A stretch of DNA of 64,000 nucleotides from Favolaschia claudopus (lineage: Eukaryota > Basidiomycota > Agaricomycetes > Agaricales > Mycenaceae), in contig JAWWNJ010000080.1 in assembly GCA_037176885.1 (NCBI GenBank), positions 558,001 through 622,000 of the forward strand, given 5' to 3'. A program made the translations under genes and the position numbers. Positions 53,507 through 64,000 of this stretch are shown piece by piece. Each line of letters starts with the position of its first letter. Position 1 is the first letter of the stretch. The notes under the pieces were generated by a model. It was not told the DNA's origin. It saw only the letters and a list, made by a program, of their open reading frames with translations, and did no database searches.

Positions 53507-54889
53507 AAATACAAGAACATTGTTGAGTTTTCTCTCCCAACCATCATGTTCTGTGAATCTACTTATTATTCCGCACGAATCCCCTTCCTCGTGCGTTTCA
53601 GATGCCCAATCCACGCAAGGGCCGTGTACTACAACATACAAACCCCAATAGAACCATAATAAACTCTGCGCATGTTCCCATATTTTTATTTTTATTTGAC
53701 AACCAGACTTTTATGAACCTAAACTCGAAGTTCGACTTCATCTCAACAGAGCTTGATTTCCGATCCAACCGTGCTTGACTTTTTCCAGTCCAAATCATGC
53801 CTTACAAGCTCGCCATTCAACCCGATTTTATATTCATAGATAGATCTGAAGTGATTTGAACTATACGTGAGCTCCGGTGATCTCAGTATTTGGCCTAATG
53901 AACAGGTGTGGCAAATGTGCTGAGAGCATCTAGAGTTGGGGTCAGAGGACACGTCTGAGCGTCAAGAAAAAACACGCACCAAATATTCGGACTTGCGCCG
54001 TCCTCAAACGATGTCAATTCTCCGCCAATTGAAATTCCAAACCAGCCGTGTGTCCGGAAAGTTGAATACAACAAGGTCTTGCTCCTCCGAATTCCGAGCA
54101 CGAAACGGCGCAGGTGCGCTGTTGCTGTAAGGTCGAAAGCAGGCCGTTGGGGTGGCGCGGATTGCGGGTTGTGGGAAGGGCATCAGCTGAAAGTGGGCCG
54201 GGTTTCTGGGAGGCCGTCTTCTTCTGGCATTCTTTCTAGCACCTCCGTGCATGCTTACGAGCAACGAAAGTGCGTAGAGCGCGACGCGACGATGCGACGA
54301 GGTAAGAGATAGGAATTTGATTGGCATAACAATGACACCATCATTCATGTGGCCCGGCATTGGACGGATCACAAAAGTATGCCTTTTCCGGACATAACCC
54401 TCCACGGACATGATTAATGAGCCCAAAATTATGCGCCCAAAAACGACTTGCTTTGGCGAAATAAGGCGAAAAGACGATTTTTGACGGCACGGCAGTGCTA
54501 CATCCGGTTCGGACAAAAACCACCCAATTCGCCTCGAAACCGGTTCGGACAAAATTGGGGGTTTGGGCCAAGGGCCTTCCGAGATGAGAAATTTCCTTAT
54601 ATAGAAGGGGGGGAGGGGGGTCCCAAGGGCCTCGAGAAAAAACTTTCATATGATTTTTTGTAACTCGGTTCTGAGGGTTGTAAGTATGCAGCAGTATATG
54701 CTAGGTACGTTGCTCTACAGCCTTATTTTAGCAATTCAGTACTTCAGATCCAACTCTGGCCACCATTGTCACCGTCAGATGGGTTTGACCGCCGCTCGGG
54801 CCTCTCGGCATCCTCGGCTGTCAGTGTGTATGCTGTTGTTTGGTCCAGAAGACTGGTTGCTGACATTGAGATTTAAATATCAATTTTGC
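53507..54889. other. Unassigned region
   Basis: A minus-strand frame around 54260-54004 (RRRRPPRNPAHFQLMPFPQP, PAPFRARNSEEQDLVVFNFP) is open, but I do not recognise it. A G-run (GGGGGGAGGGGGG near 54607) and two GTTCGGACAAAA strings are present. No terminal repeats pair. Confidence 0.4.
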
Positions 54890-54913
54890 CTGTCTCGGTA
54901 ACCCAGACGTTAT
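54890..54913. repeat. Isolated end of MITE family L
   Basis: CTGTCTCGGTAACCCAGACG and the following TTAT equal the terminus of the element at 56364-57025. Similarity ends after 24 bases. Confidence 0.75.
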
Positions 54914-55120
54914 GAGAGCACAGCGGACCTGCTCAGAGCAGTGTATCAGAATATATACCGAGGCGGCTAAAAGCCGGGAGAGCTCACAGAGGACGACGAG
55001 CTGGAGGATGTGTGCGGGGACGCAGACGACGAGGGACGTGGGGGTAAAAGACAAGATAATTCGATATCGATCTACGCGCGACAGGATGTGAGAAGTATGA
55101 TACTATATGACGGGCTTTAT

Positions 55121-55993
55121 TGGACAAAAGTGGGATGGTCACGCGTGACATCAATGCCCATGCATGATCATCCATGAACGTCCATGGTCATTCATGGTGC
55201 CCTGTCCGGCATCGATGAACGTGCATGAGTGGCCAATGGGCATGAATTTAATGAAGTTTTTCAAGCAAATTTCTCCATGCATGACCACGGAATGGCCATG
55301 ATCCCTGATGCCGAAGAATTCCACTCCATTCGGCTTCTCGGGGAGAACCTCGGCTTCCGGCGGTCCGCTGATCTGTCGAGTTACTTATAGTTCAATTGCA
55401 GAGAACTAATAGTGGTGTGAACTCTCGGCACTCTCAAATTGTGGAAAATCTGACTGTATAGTGACGCAAGTTGGCTAAAATTTAAATGCTCGTCAGCAAT
55501 GCTCATAGAGTCGATGCAAATGTAGCAGGCACTTAGACCTATGTAGCATCCGTCCACAATCAATCGGAGCCAACTTACTTATGGAATGCAGAAGGGATGA
55601 ATCAAAATAAGGCTATGTACTGGCTAGCTCTATAATATTTAACGAATCGTGTTCACTAGGAAGTAAATAGTTCGCTGCGCTGCTTTTCTGCCAAATCTGT
55701 ACATCAAAATTGATGGAAAAGTGCTTCGGATCAAATAAATACCGAAGTTGAAAATTGACAGAATGACCATGAATGACCATGGATTAAGCAGACATGCATG
55801 GCAAGCTAGTAGAGTATTAAGGTAACGAAATCTCAGTGTCTCATCCATGGTCATTGCATGCTCGAGATCAGGCGAAATCGGCCATCATGCATCCATCACG
55901 CATGAACATTCGAGTTCATGCATGACCATGGGCACACATGCATGACCACGCACTGTCATGCATGATCATGCAGGCTCACGCTACTTTTGTCCA
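55121..55993. mobile_element. Probable DNA element M with CATGCATG subterminal repeats
   Basis: The inverted ends share TGGACAAAAGT. Both sides carry dense CATGCATGACCATG-type motifs (55150-55310 and 55770-55980) around a quiet centre, a layout typical of transposase-binding subterminal arrays. I could not define a target duplication. The stretch 54914-55120 has no gene. Confidence 0.65.
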
Positions 55994-56032
55994 GTAACTC
56001 CAGCCATAATACTACTACCTAGTCTAGTAGTT

Positions 56033-56085
56033 ACCGCGGGGGTCCGACCGGAGTGCACCCTTATTACATAATCTGTCAACAATTG
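56033..56085. repeat. Dispersed repeat, inverted partner of 57815-57862
   Basis: About 48 bases (TTACCGCGGGGGTCCGACCG at its core) match 57815-57862 in reverse. It may be part of an LTR, but no element could be outlined. The rest of 55994-56363 holds no gene. Confidence 0.65.
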
Positions 56086-56363
56086 GGCCACGTGCATCTG
56101 CCACGTTGAGGTGGGGGGACTGTGGGGGGACTGTGGAGGACGTGGATGGTTGACGTACGGCCTTGTACGGCCATGCACGGCAAAGGTCGGGCCATAGTCA
56201 TATCATTCGAGTTGAATTCGAGCCTAAGAGCAACCTAAGAGAGCACTTTTGCCAAACTTTGTGATTTACTGGAGTACTTACCTCATATATAACTTTTTTT
56301 TTCGATCTAGGTACTGTAAACAGCATCTTTTGATCAGCTCCTGGATGTGGATTCGGCTTGACA

Positions 56364-57025
56364 CTGTCTCGGTAACCCAGACGTTATAGTGTGACCTGTG
56401 GATTGCTTGAGGGCGTGTTCTTATCTTATCAGACCTCGGATTGATCCGGAATAAATGATAAGAAAAGATGGGACAACGATCACACTATAACGTCTGGGGC
56501 ATTTGGTACCGTAACACCCCCCATCCCGTCACACTCTCAATGTCACGCTCCTTCAAAATGACCGTTCAACTGGCTGCAGTACACCCAAGAAGCCTTAATG
56601 CTTGTGGAATTGGATACTAGGGACTATCACAATAGATTGTTGCTTTTTCCTACTTTTATTTTGACTCAAATTGGGGGATATCAGCAGCAGGACAGCCAAA
56701 ATAGTTGCCATTTTGAACGCCGCAGAATGGTCCCAACAGCTCCAAAATTGACGAGGAAAAAAGACAAGGCAACTGAGAAGACCTCAAATTGCATGTACAA
56801 GCACTATTCAGGGTACCAAGCAAGGAAATGGAAGGAGGAAAGGGTCTGTGACAGGATGGGGGGTGTTGCTATACCAAATGCCCCAGACGTTATAGCGTGA
56901 TCGTTACCTCAAAATCTCTTATCATTTATTGAAACTCCGCCGGATCAATCCGAGTCAGATAAGATAAGAATCCCGCCCTCAAGCAATTCACAGGTCACGC
57001 TATAACGTCTGGGTTACCGAGACAG
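56364..57025. mobile_element. MITE family L, long-armed foldback (8-bp target duplication)
   Basis: The ends are CTGTCTCGGTAACCCAGACG and its inverse. GCTTGACA is duplicated at 56356-56363 and 57026-57033. The arms extend about 170 bp and contain internal ACTATAACGTCTGGGG inverted copies, so each arm can itself fold. The 8-bp duplication indicates hAT-type mobilisation. An open frame in the centre (56598-56900) is not recognised. Confidence 0.9.
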
Positions 57026-57357
57026 GCTTGACAGTGCATAATATGATTTGTATGCCGGAGTTCCGGCCTACAGAAGGGGGAGCTTGCGCGAATCCGTATC
57101 AATATTACAATGTACATTGGAGTAAAATAAGTTGAACAAGAAATTATAAACTATGTCCAAGTAGATTCGGTTTCAGAAAAATACATATTCACTAAGGTCC
57201 ATTCCTTGGCTGTCTAGAGTAAATGTAAGTTGAGCTCTCCGTTGTGTATCAGTTTCAAGCATCCGCATTGAATCTGTTACATTAGCTCTTTTCGATCGTC
57301 CCCAGTGAAAACTCGTTCTAAATGCAATTCCAGCCAGAGTCTTGACGCGTGAAATGA

Positions 57358-57702
57358 ACAGCTACAGACACACAAAAAAAATCCTCGGAGGATCCAGGGA
57401 GTACCAAGAAGTTGTATTCTCACGTCTGTGAAACAGTCGTGAGGAAAGGAACTTTTAGGAAGCCCAAATTCTTCGCAGATAGTCGTCGAAGACATGGCAG
57501 CACCGGCGCATCTGCCAAAATTGTGTTCCCATCACCACCCATCACCTGGGATCAAGCGGACTGTCTCTGGATCAAGCGGAAATCCCTCGCATCACTCGGA
57601 GTCACAATATATCACGCATTTATTGATTACATCAAAACGCTCTCGAGCACAGCTTATTGCTTTTCGGTGACGGCTGTGATAAAAGGGGGAGCAAGCTCCC
57701 CC
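57358..57702 (+). repeat. Repeat N, copy 1, ending in the GGGGGAGC palindrome
   Basis: About 345 bases correspond, in inverse orientation, to 60969-61320, with small indels. The segment ends at GATAAAA plus the 18-bp palindrome. One frame reads ITWDQADCLWIKRKSLASLG, but it is not a family I know. The preceding 57034-57357 has no gene. Confidence 0.8.
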
Positions 57703-57814
57703 AATAACGACTCGGAAAGAGTACCCGAGAGGAGATACGTCGCTCTGCAGCACAACTGCAGCAGGAAACAGGCCTGAGCCAGGCAACACGTATGCAGCAC
57801 GTGATGAAACTTCT

Positions 57815-57862
57815 GACAGATTATGTAATAAGAACGTACTCCGGTCGGACCCCCGCGGTAAG
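57815..57862. repeat. Dispersed repeat, partner of 56033-56085
   Basis: It shares CTCCGGTCGGACCCCCGCGG and flanking bases with 56033-56085 in inverse orientation. The rest of 57703-57982 is unassigned. Confidence 0.65.
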
Positions 57863-57982
57863 TAACAGACTCTATATCTGTCGAGGTACGAGACACAAGA
57901 TACTAGAGCGTCTGTCTACGAGAGACTAACTACTACCGGGACTCTCGGACCGACGCGAATACTCTATATACAGGTTCTGACA

Positions 57983-58605
57983 CAGTGTTCCTTCTTAAGG
58001 CCTTATTAGAGACTTTGCGGTAGCCACCGGTGGCTATCGGAGGCTAGTTTTTCTTGAGACCAGATGGCCGCTTATGGATGGATTAGCCACCATTTGTACC
58101 ACCTATTCAGGGGATGCTAGGGTGGCTACCTTGAGCGGGAGGCTCAAAAATCTATTGCACACGGAGAGCCACAAATAGCCACCGGTGGCTTCCGCAAACT
58201 CTCTATTAAGGGCACCTCAGAAGGCTAAGGCCTTAAAGGCCTTAATAAGGTTATTAAGGGCTCCATATTAAGGGAGGGGCCTTAGGATGAAAAATACAAA
58301 AATTTCCGGGCTTTTTTAGATGCATTTTTCGGGGCGTTCCAAAGCGGTTTTGCTTCTTATGGGTTGCTCCAGCTGGGCTGAACTTGATGTTCTTGGACTG
58401 AAATTGCTCCCGCCAAGGCAATGCAGGTAACCGAGCTGACCTAAGGGTTAAGCCTTAGAATGAATTAACCCTTAATTTCAAGTTAATGCTAAGGGTTAAC
58501 ATGAAGCTGGATCCATCTTAACCCTTAATTAAGCCTTACCTTAGATTACGTCACCCTTCTCGGCTACGTTCGGCATCTTCGGCAGCTGCCAAAGGCCCGC
58601 AGCAT
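57983..58605. mobile_element. MITE family E, rearranged copy with inverted right half
   Basis: The left end and body follow E1 (CAGTGTTCCTTCTTAAGGCC onward), with A2 copy 2 inserted at 58008. From about 58440 the sequence instead follows the reverse complement of the E1 right half (TAAGGGTTAAGCCTTAGAAT). It fades after the shared CTGCCAAAGGCCCGCAGCAT at 58585-58605, and no right terminus is present. It is therefore inverted internally and truncated. Confidence 0.85.
58008..58204. mobile_element. MITE family A2, copy 2, nested in MITE E (ATT duplication)
   Basis: AGAGACTTTGCGGTAGCCAC ends with ATT on both sides (58005-58007 and 58205-58207). The empty site is visible in MITE E1 near 5127 (CCTTATTAAGGGCAC), proving the 3-bp duplication. 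Confidence 0.96.
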
Positions 58606-58642
58606 CAAGAGCCTGTTCGGGTGCGAGCTACCGTAGCTGGTA

Positions 58643-59297
58643 CAGTGCCGGACACGCAAAGTCGACAACTTTGATCTTCCATTTATGGAAGGTGTTACAC
58701 ATGCCCAGGCGGCTAGTTTTTTGTGTAAACACGATGTTATGGAACCAAAGAATGGTTTTGCACGAGCCGATTTCCCCAAAACTCAAAATCAATTCACCCC
58801 AAAAATTCGGCCGGACACCTAAATTTGATGGGAAAATTACGAAACATAGCGCAATCGACTCCGTTAATCGAGCTGGTTCTGTTCCTGATAAAACAAAAAA
58901 TAATTTCACGAGCCATTTTGACACAAATTCCTTACCGTATTTGGACATTTTACATCATGTTGATCAATTCCGTCACCGAACACGCTTGCCGTCCACCGTG
59001 CCGTTCCGCTGCCGTGAGTTGGTGTTGAAAGTTTGCACGGATTTCTGCCTAGATTGCAGTCCCGGCCGTTCGACACCACTCAGAGATCAAAATTTTTGCC
59101 CTCGGAGCTCAAAATAGGTACACAGAGTTTCGATTTTTGACCCCAAAAATTTGGCCACAGCAATGTCGTGGGAAAAACTTCGGAGGTGGTTTTTTGAGCT
59201 TTTCCGGGGTCGGCGAATCCGATTCTGAAGTCAGATTTATCCTCAAAATTCCCGTTCGCCGGCAATCAACATTGTCCACTTTGGGTGTCCGGCACTG
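58643..59297. mobile_element. MITE family J, full copy (TA target)
   Basis: The ends CAGTGCCGGACACGCAAAGT and, read inward, CAGTGCCGGACACCCAAAGT enclose 655 bp. TA is at 58641-58642 and 59298-59299. A truncated copy is at 50205-50395. Confidence 0.92.
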
Positions 59298-59299
59298 TA

Positions 59300-60968
59300 C
59301 TTAGCAGCTACCAATTCCCTCATTTGGTAGTCGTGCGAACCTCATGCCGTTGCGCAAATCTTGTGACTGATATCACGGATGTGACTATCCCCTCCCTGAA
59401 TGCCGAGATACCGCCTGAACGCGCCCTGCCTTTGAATGATGACCATACAATTTTCTCACCGCTCAAACTCCAGTACAGAGGCAGTTTAGCAATTATCAAG
59501 CAAATTAGATGCCAGATAATTGCTATAGGTGCACCCAGACGATATTTATTGAATTAGTTGAAGCAAGGCGATGGTTCTGACAGCCCCCTTCAAGCATTTG
59601 AGACCATTAGCTTCAAAATTTGGTTTTTTTTTTCAATGTACTGGGTAACGTGGCCAGAAAAACGCGAAAAAGAAAGGAAAAGAGAGGAGAAAGGGAGAGG
59701 GTATGGATATACTAGGACACTAAGGAGACCTTGTCGAGAGTTCTAAATGATGATAAATCAACGATAAATTACACCAACCGCAACAACGCGACGACGACCG
59801 GGCTTGGGAGTGCGCCTGCAAGAGGCACTTTGTCTCGAGTGCTTTTGCACAGAGGTGAATGTAATTGAAATTGAATTAAGTACAATCAGGAAGCTGTACT
59901 TATGATCTAGAGAATCATGTACTGAACAGCGGCAACAGAGAGAGATCCAGCTGTAAAAGATCCTCTGCTCACTCGTAGTATGCAATATCCGAAATGTCTG
60001 CAGAGAACTTAGCGATAGAGGATAGAGAATTAGTGGGAACTTGAAAGATCATGCACGCACCTATGCGCTGGCTGAATAAGGTGAATCGAGGAAGTCCGAG
60101 TCCTTGACCTACCGATGTCGAGTTTAGTCAAAAAATATGGAAGAGAAACAGAATTGGCAACACACGAAGAACCCTGACCAGTGCATATCCAAATGCCCTC
60201 TATTCATCGTCTTGCTATAGGAACACGGCCTTTCTTGATTGGATAATTCAAATCCGCAAGTAAGCTTTCTGGGTGCCAGCGCGACGCATGAAGAGAAGAG
60301 ATAGCCAGTAGATATTAATCAGGAGAGGTCCCACGGTCTTGGGGCCCGGTGGGCAGCGTCGTGGCTACATGTTCAAGGCCGCAGCGCTGACAAACAGCTA
60401 GTCATTGAGGCTATTTCAAAGAGGGTGAATGCAGGGATTGTGAGGGATTGCCACGGATTTTGGGCAGTCTAGTAATTATTTGAAGAAGTTTAAAAGAGGT
60501 AGAAAGGAAGCTTTGAGTGACACAAGGTGATACCCTGTCAGTTGAGAGGCTTGCGAAGCAGAGAGAGCGAGGAGCAAGCCAGGAGGAGGAACGGAAGGAA
60601 GAGTGATGTCACGCCGTGACCGTGGCTGTTATCTGCGAGCCTCGGCTGTTATCTGGTGAAACCTGAATTTGACGGGTTCGGGCTCGATTTTCATAATGTA
60701 AAAAGTCAGAACATCTCAGTTTATCCTCTCATATACCCCAAACTATTCTCAGGACTTTCCGACCCCAGAAGCAGGAGAAAACGGCAAGAGTGTTATCTCA
60801 ATGTTATCTGCACAGCAGATAACACCCAGCTGATCCGCGGATCCGGACATCAACCCAAAATTTGAAGAAATAGGCTGTTCTATTTTTAGGGGTGGCATCA
60901 GATGGCGCCGCCACTGTCTATCTATCTATAATAAAAGACACTACGGGACCGCAGGTCCCGTGATAATT
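59300..60968. other. Unassigned region
   Basis: No gene is recognised in either strand. GTTATCTG recurs in both orientations between 60620 and 60830. A TCTA microsatellite and a hairpin (ACGGGACCGCAGGTCCCGT near 60941-60959) directly precede repeat N copy 2. Confidence 0.45.
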
Positions 60969-61322
60969 GGGGGAGCTTGCTCCCCCTTTTATCAGAGCCG
61001 TCACCGAAAAGCAATAAGCTGTGCTCGAGAGCGTTTTGATGTAATCAATAAATGCGTGATATATTATGACTCCGAGTGATGCGAGGGATTTCCGCTTGAT
61101 CCAGAGACAGTCCGCTTGATCCCAGGTGATGGGTGGTGATGGGAACACAATTTTGACAGATGCGCTGGTGCTGCCACGTCAATGTCTTCTTTCCCTTCTT
61201 CGACGACTCTCTGCGAAGAATTTGGGCTTCCTTTCCTCACGACTGTTTCACAGACGTGAGAATACAACTTCTTGGTACTCCCTGGATCCTCCGAGGATCT
61301 TTTTGTGTGTCTGTAGCTGTTG
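60969..61322 (-). repeat. Repeat N, copy 2, inverted
   Basis: The reverse complement matches 57358-57702, beginning at the GGGGGAGC palindrome. The two copies face each other across about 3.3 kb. The following 61323-61428 shows nothing recognisable. Confidence 0.8.
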
Positions 61323-61428
61323 AAATAGTCTACCCTGTGTGAAGTCCACCTGCGCGGCCTTAGTTTGCTGCTGCCTCGGACCACTCTCACAGCAACACTT
61401 CGTTCCTCCTAATCTACTAGTCTACATA

Positions 61429-61787
61429 CAGTTGCGGCGAAATTAAATGCATTACCATAAAAGGAAATTCTCACTATTTTTCATCCCTTCTGACTTGGAA
61501 GCGCCGGGAGAAAGCTTGATGATACGATGGGAGGTCTCTAAGTGCAGTATGTAAGTATGAGGTAGGTCGTTTGCATCACGATTGAGCAAGAATGGTGCAA
61601 TAAACTGTAATATAAATCGGTCAATCAGAGCCCAAGTTAACTTTCCCATGGATCATTTTGACCGCCAAAACATCTGAATTGGCGACACCAATGTTGAGCT
61701 TGCGATGACTCGGCCACGTTGCCCTGTCCAGAGCTGATTTAACAGAAATTTCCTTTTATGGTAATGCATTTAATTTCGCCGCAACTG
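61429..61787. mobile_element. MITE family C, copy 2 (TA target)
   Basis: It has the same 40-bp ends as 2212-2579, with TA at 61427-61428 and 61788-61789. The interior aligns throughout with small differences. Confidence 0.92.
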
Positions 61788-61789
61788 TA

Positions 61790-62279
61790 TCTATTTATCG
61801 CGCTCAAACTCCCCAGGAATTCCTGAAATACAGCGGGGACTTCATCTATCTGTTGACCTGGCTTGAATCTTGACAAATCTGCTGCTTATCTGCATCTTTT
61901 GGTCAGTTCTAGACTGAGATCCTCCGAAGATTATAGCTTAATGTCTGGTAAAAAGGGTACTTCAGAGCATTCAATATACGACGTCTTCGACTGCTCAGCT
62001 ACCTATGAAGATAATGAGATTGAGAGATAATTAGGCACAAACGCTGCCACGATGGGCTCCAGCCCTTAGTTATGGCTTGACAAGATTGAGAGACTATCTG
62101 CTGTTCAACCTCTTGTCCTTGATTCAATTGGACCCCCCGCAATATTGTAGACCTTCTGAGATTGTATAGCTCATCTGCAATTCAGTAGAAACATGGTCAC
62201 CTCCGACGAGGCGTAGAAATTGATATGTTTGTGGTTGAGAGCATACAAAGGTCTAAGATGTGATTACTCACTGCGGAAA
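61790..62279. other. Unassigned stretch
   Basis: No open frame or repeat partner was recognised. Confidence 0.4.
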
Positions 62280-62281
62280 GG

Positions 62282-62510
62282 AAAAGCACTTCATCTGAGT
62301 GCGTAAGCACTCAAATCCGAAAAGCCGAACTCAATTTGAGTGCGTTAGTTTTGGACTCCATTTGAGTGCCTTTCCTGGCACTTCAGTTGAGCGCCTTCAA
62401 AGCACTATATCTGAAAGCACTCTACTTGAGTGCTCCACAGCACACTCGGAAACAAGGCGCTTTCCCTGAGCGCTCTTCGGCGAACTTCATCTCAGTGCGG
62501 CTCGGATTTG
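62282..62510. repeat. Irregular array of GAGTGC/GCACTC motifs
   Basis: At least a dozen direct and inverted copies of a CACTC/GAGTG-centred unit (for example AAGCACTTCATCTGAGTGCG) are spaced 12-25 bases apart. Many pair as small hairpins. Confidence 0.75.
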
Positions 62511-64000
62511 ACATGTAGCAGCTCGGGGGGCTTGTTCTCATAAGTAACGCCACTCCCTCAATTCATTGGGGCAAGAAACGAATTCTTTTGCGCTACCTAT
62601 CTTGTTAAATTTTCAACCGAGACAAATATATACCAAGTCTATGCCCATATGCTCGCCAAATTGTGATAATATGGTCGAACAGTGTCTAAAATACTGAGTA
62701 AGTCATCCAGCAGCATGGAAAGAATCCGTATTTTATCGAGAAATAAGAAAGATTTAAGGAAGACTAGCGCGAGCGCGTTTCAGCACCAAGTCGGCAAATT
62801 CGGAGCGGAATGGCGGGAGGTCAGGCTGTCGGAGTTTGAAAGGGTAGGTGACTGCGTAGGCTGGCGTGGAGAGTGGAGATGACGGAGTGAACAGAGGAAA
62901 GGGGACTTGAGGGGAAGGCGGCGCGGTGCCATGGTATCGGAGAAAGAGCCGGTGGGACTCCGAGAGCGGCTGCGACAGCGATGCGGGTAGAGGGCGGCAT
63001 TGGTGCGCGGGATATCATTGAGGGTGTTGAGAGCGACGTAGAGAGCGAGATGGGCGGCAGTGGTGAACGACGCGGACTTGAAGAGGTGAGTGAGTGAGCG
63101 GGGTGGGAGCATTGAGGTGATGGCCGGCGTACACGTCGAAACGAGACGAGGTCGGGAGTGGCAGGGCATTCGCTGAAAGAGAAAAGATGGGTTTGCATTG
63201 ACTTGATCTGGTTGCGGTGTTTTGTAATTGACATACCTGCACGAAATCAGCCAGCGCTGACTTGTCGTTCCGCGTGCCTGTCGAATTGAGTCGAGAACTT
63301 GAATAACATCGGGAAGCGTGGCGGTGGCGCGCTCTTTGCTTTGAAGAAGGTGAGTTTGAGAGTAGTGCGTTCGGAGAGCGGTAAGCTCACGGTACGATGC
63401 GGCAGCGAGTTCTGCCGCATTGTGTCACCCTGTGCGGCGGTTCGGTGAAAGCAACAAGACGGCGGAGCGAAGCTACGAGGCGGGGAGAGCGAGGTTGGGG
63501 AATGTCGAGGGCGTTTAGTGTCGGGGGCGGAGATGGAATTGGAAACGAAGGGGCTGAACGGACGACGGTGGATTTCAACGGCGAGGTGGCGAATTTTAAT
63601 AGGCGGCGGAAGGAAGGTGCGACGGAGTCGAGAGTGAGCCACGACAAATGTCGAGAGCGGAGGTGACTCGAGTCGACGAGTGGGCCGTAGATACGGGGGG
63701 AACGTCCGAAAGGGATGGACTGAGAAGGCGGGGCCTTGTCGGCGAGTGGGTCGTCTTGAGAAGGTTCTATTAGGTGAGTCTATTGAGGAACAAGGCGGGC
63801 GTCGGGTCGTAACTGACGAAAGCGGTGGGAGAGACGGATCTTGTCGTATTCGATCGAGGTGAGTGGCGAACTACTTGTAATTGGGTCAAATCGTTGCAGA
63901 TACAGACAAAGTGGTACACACACCTTATTTTGCTCCTATGACTCAATAGCCTCGCAATCAGCATTGACGTTTATTCAGTGAAGTCGGACGACGCGGACAG
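62511..64000. other. Unassigned region, GC-rich from about 62760
   Basis: Overlapping open frames on both strands (minus 63234-62821 and 63642-63247; plus 63397-63666 and 63680-63862) are Ser/Pro/Arg-rich, as GC-rich DNA often yields. None shows a recognisable domain. A gene could start here and continue past the window edge. Confidence 0.4.

Noticed and set aside
62821..63642. Candidate host genes on the minus strand near the window end
   Set aside because: Overlapping Ser/Pro/Arg-rich frames on both strands have no domain, splice pattern or family motif.
1..64000. CRISPR array or bacterial-type operon
   Set aside because: No regularly spaced identical repeats with unique spacers. Intron-bearing genes and element families show that this is a fungal nuclear sequence.

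Overview
The window looks like gene-poor, transposon-packed chromatin of an agaricomycete (mushroom) fungus, possibly a mycenoid species. Genes carry short 47-63 nt introns. The recognisable non-mobile relics are a FunK1-type fungal kinase, a DUF6729-like gene and a basidiomycete coiled-coil gene. Almost everything else is mobile DNA: a BED-finger hAT transposon, Tc1/mariner elements, a Fot1/pogo gene, a Helitron relic, three Ty1/copia elements, Tad-like LINE ORF1 pieces and many MITEs. Family letters A-N are labels used only here. No operons, CRISPR arrays or convincing tRNA/rRNA genes were seen.

Layout: 0-3.2 kb holds a decayed DDE transposase split by a MITE, plus further MITEs. 3.2-11 kb is a DUF6729-like gene split by a 6.25 kb hAT element with an exact 8-bp target duplication; that hAT carries a divergent second gene and is itself broken by a MITE with its own 8-bp duplication. 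11-15 kb is MITE debris. 15.0-26.2 kb is a three-level nest: copia-B (5-bp duplication) inside copia-A (5-bp duplication) inside a Helitron Rep gene. 26.3-29.5 kb and 39.3-43.1 kb are two nearly identical Tc1/mariner elements. 30-39 kb holds mariner and copia scraps, the FunK1-like gene and an ORF1-only LINE. 43.5-48 kb has a coiled-coil pseudogene, a pogo transposase and a second LINE scrap. 48-64 kb is mostly MITEs and unassigned sequence with no securely recognised gene.

Most unusual system: the paired Tc1/mariner elements. Each has long terminal inverted repeats and a four-exon DD34E transposase gene on the minus strand. Each also has a four-exon companion gene on the plus strand, running tail-to-tail with the transposase. 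The companion encodes 437 residues in the intact copy, with acidic tracts, a possible beta-grasp region and a basic C-terminus. Tc1/mariner elements normally encode only a transposase. Both copies share one in-frame TGA in the transposase yet differ at only a few bases, so a broken master seems to have spread recently. The hAT element also pairs its transposase with a small second gene, on the opposite strand.

Filled and empty sites can often be compared directly, and in several cases removal of the insert and one target copy rejoins the host reading frame. This gives firm boundaries and a relative order of insertion.
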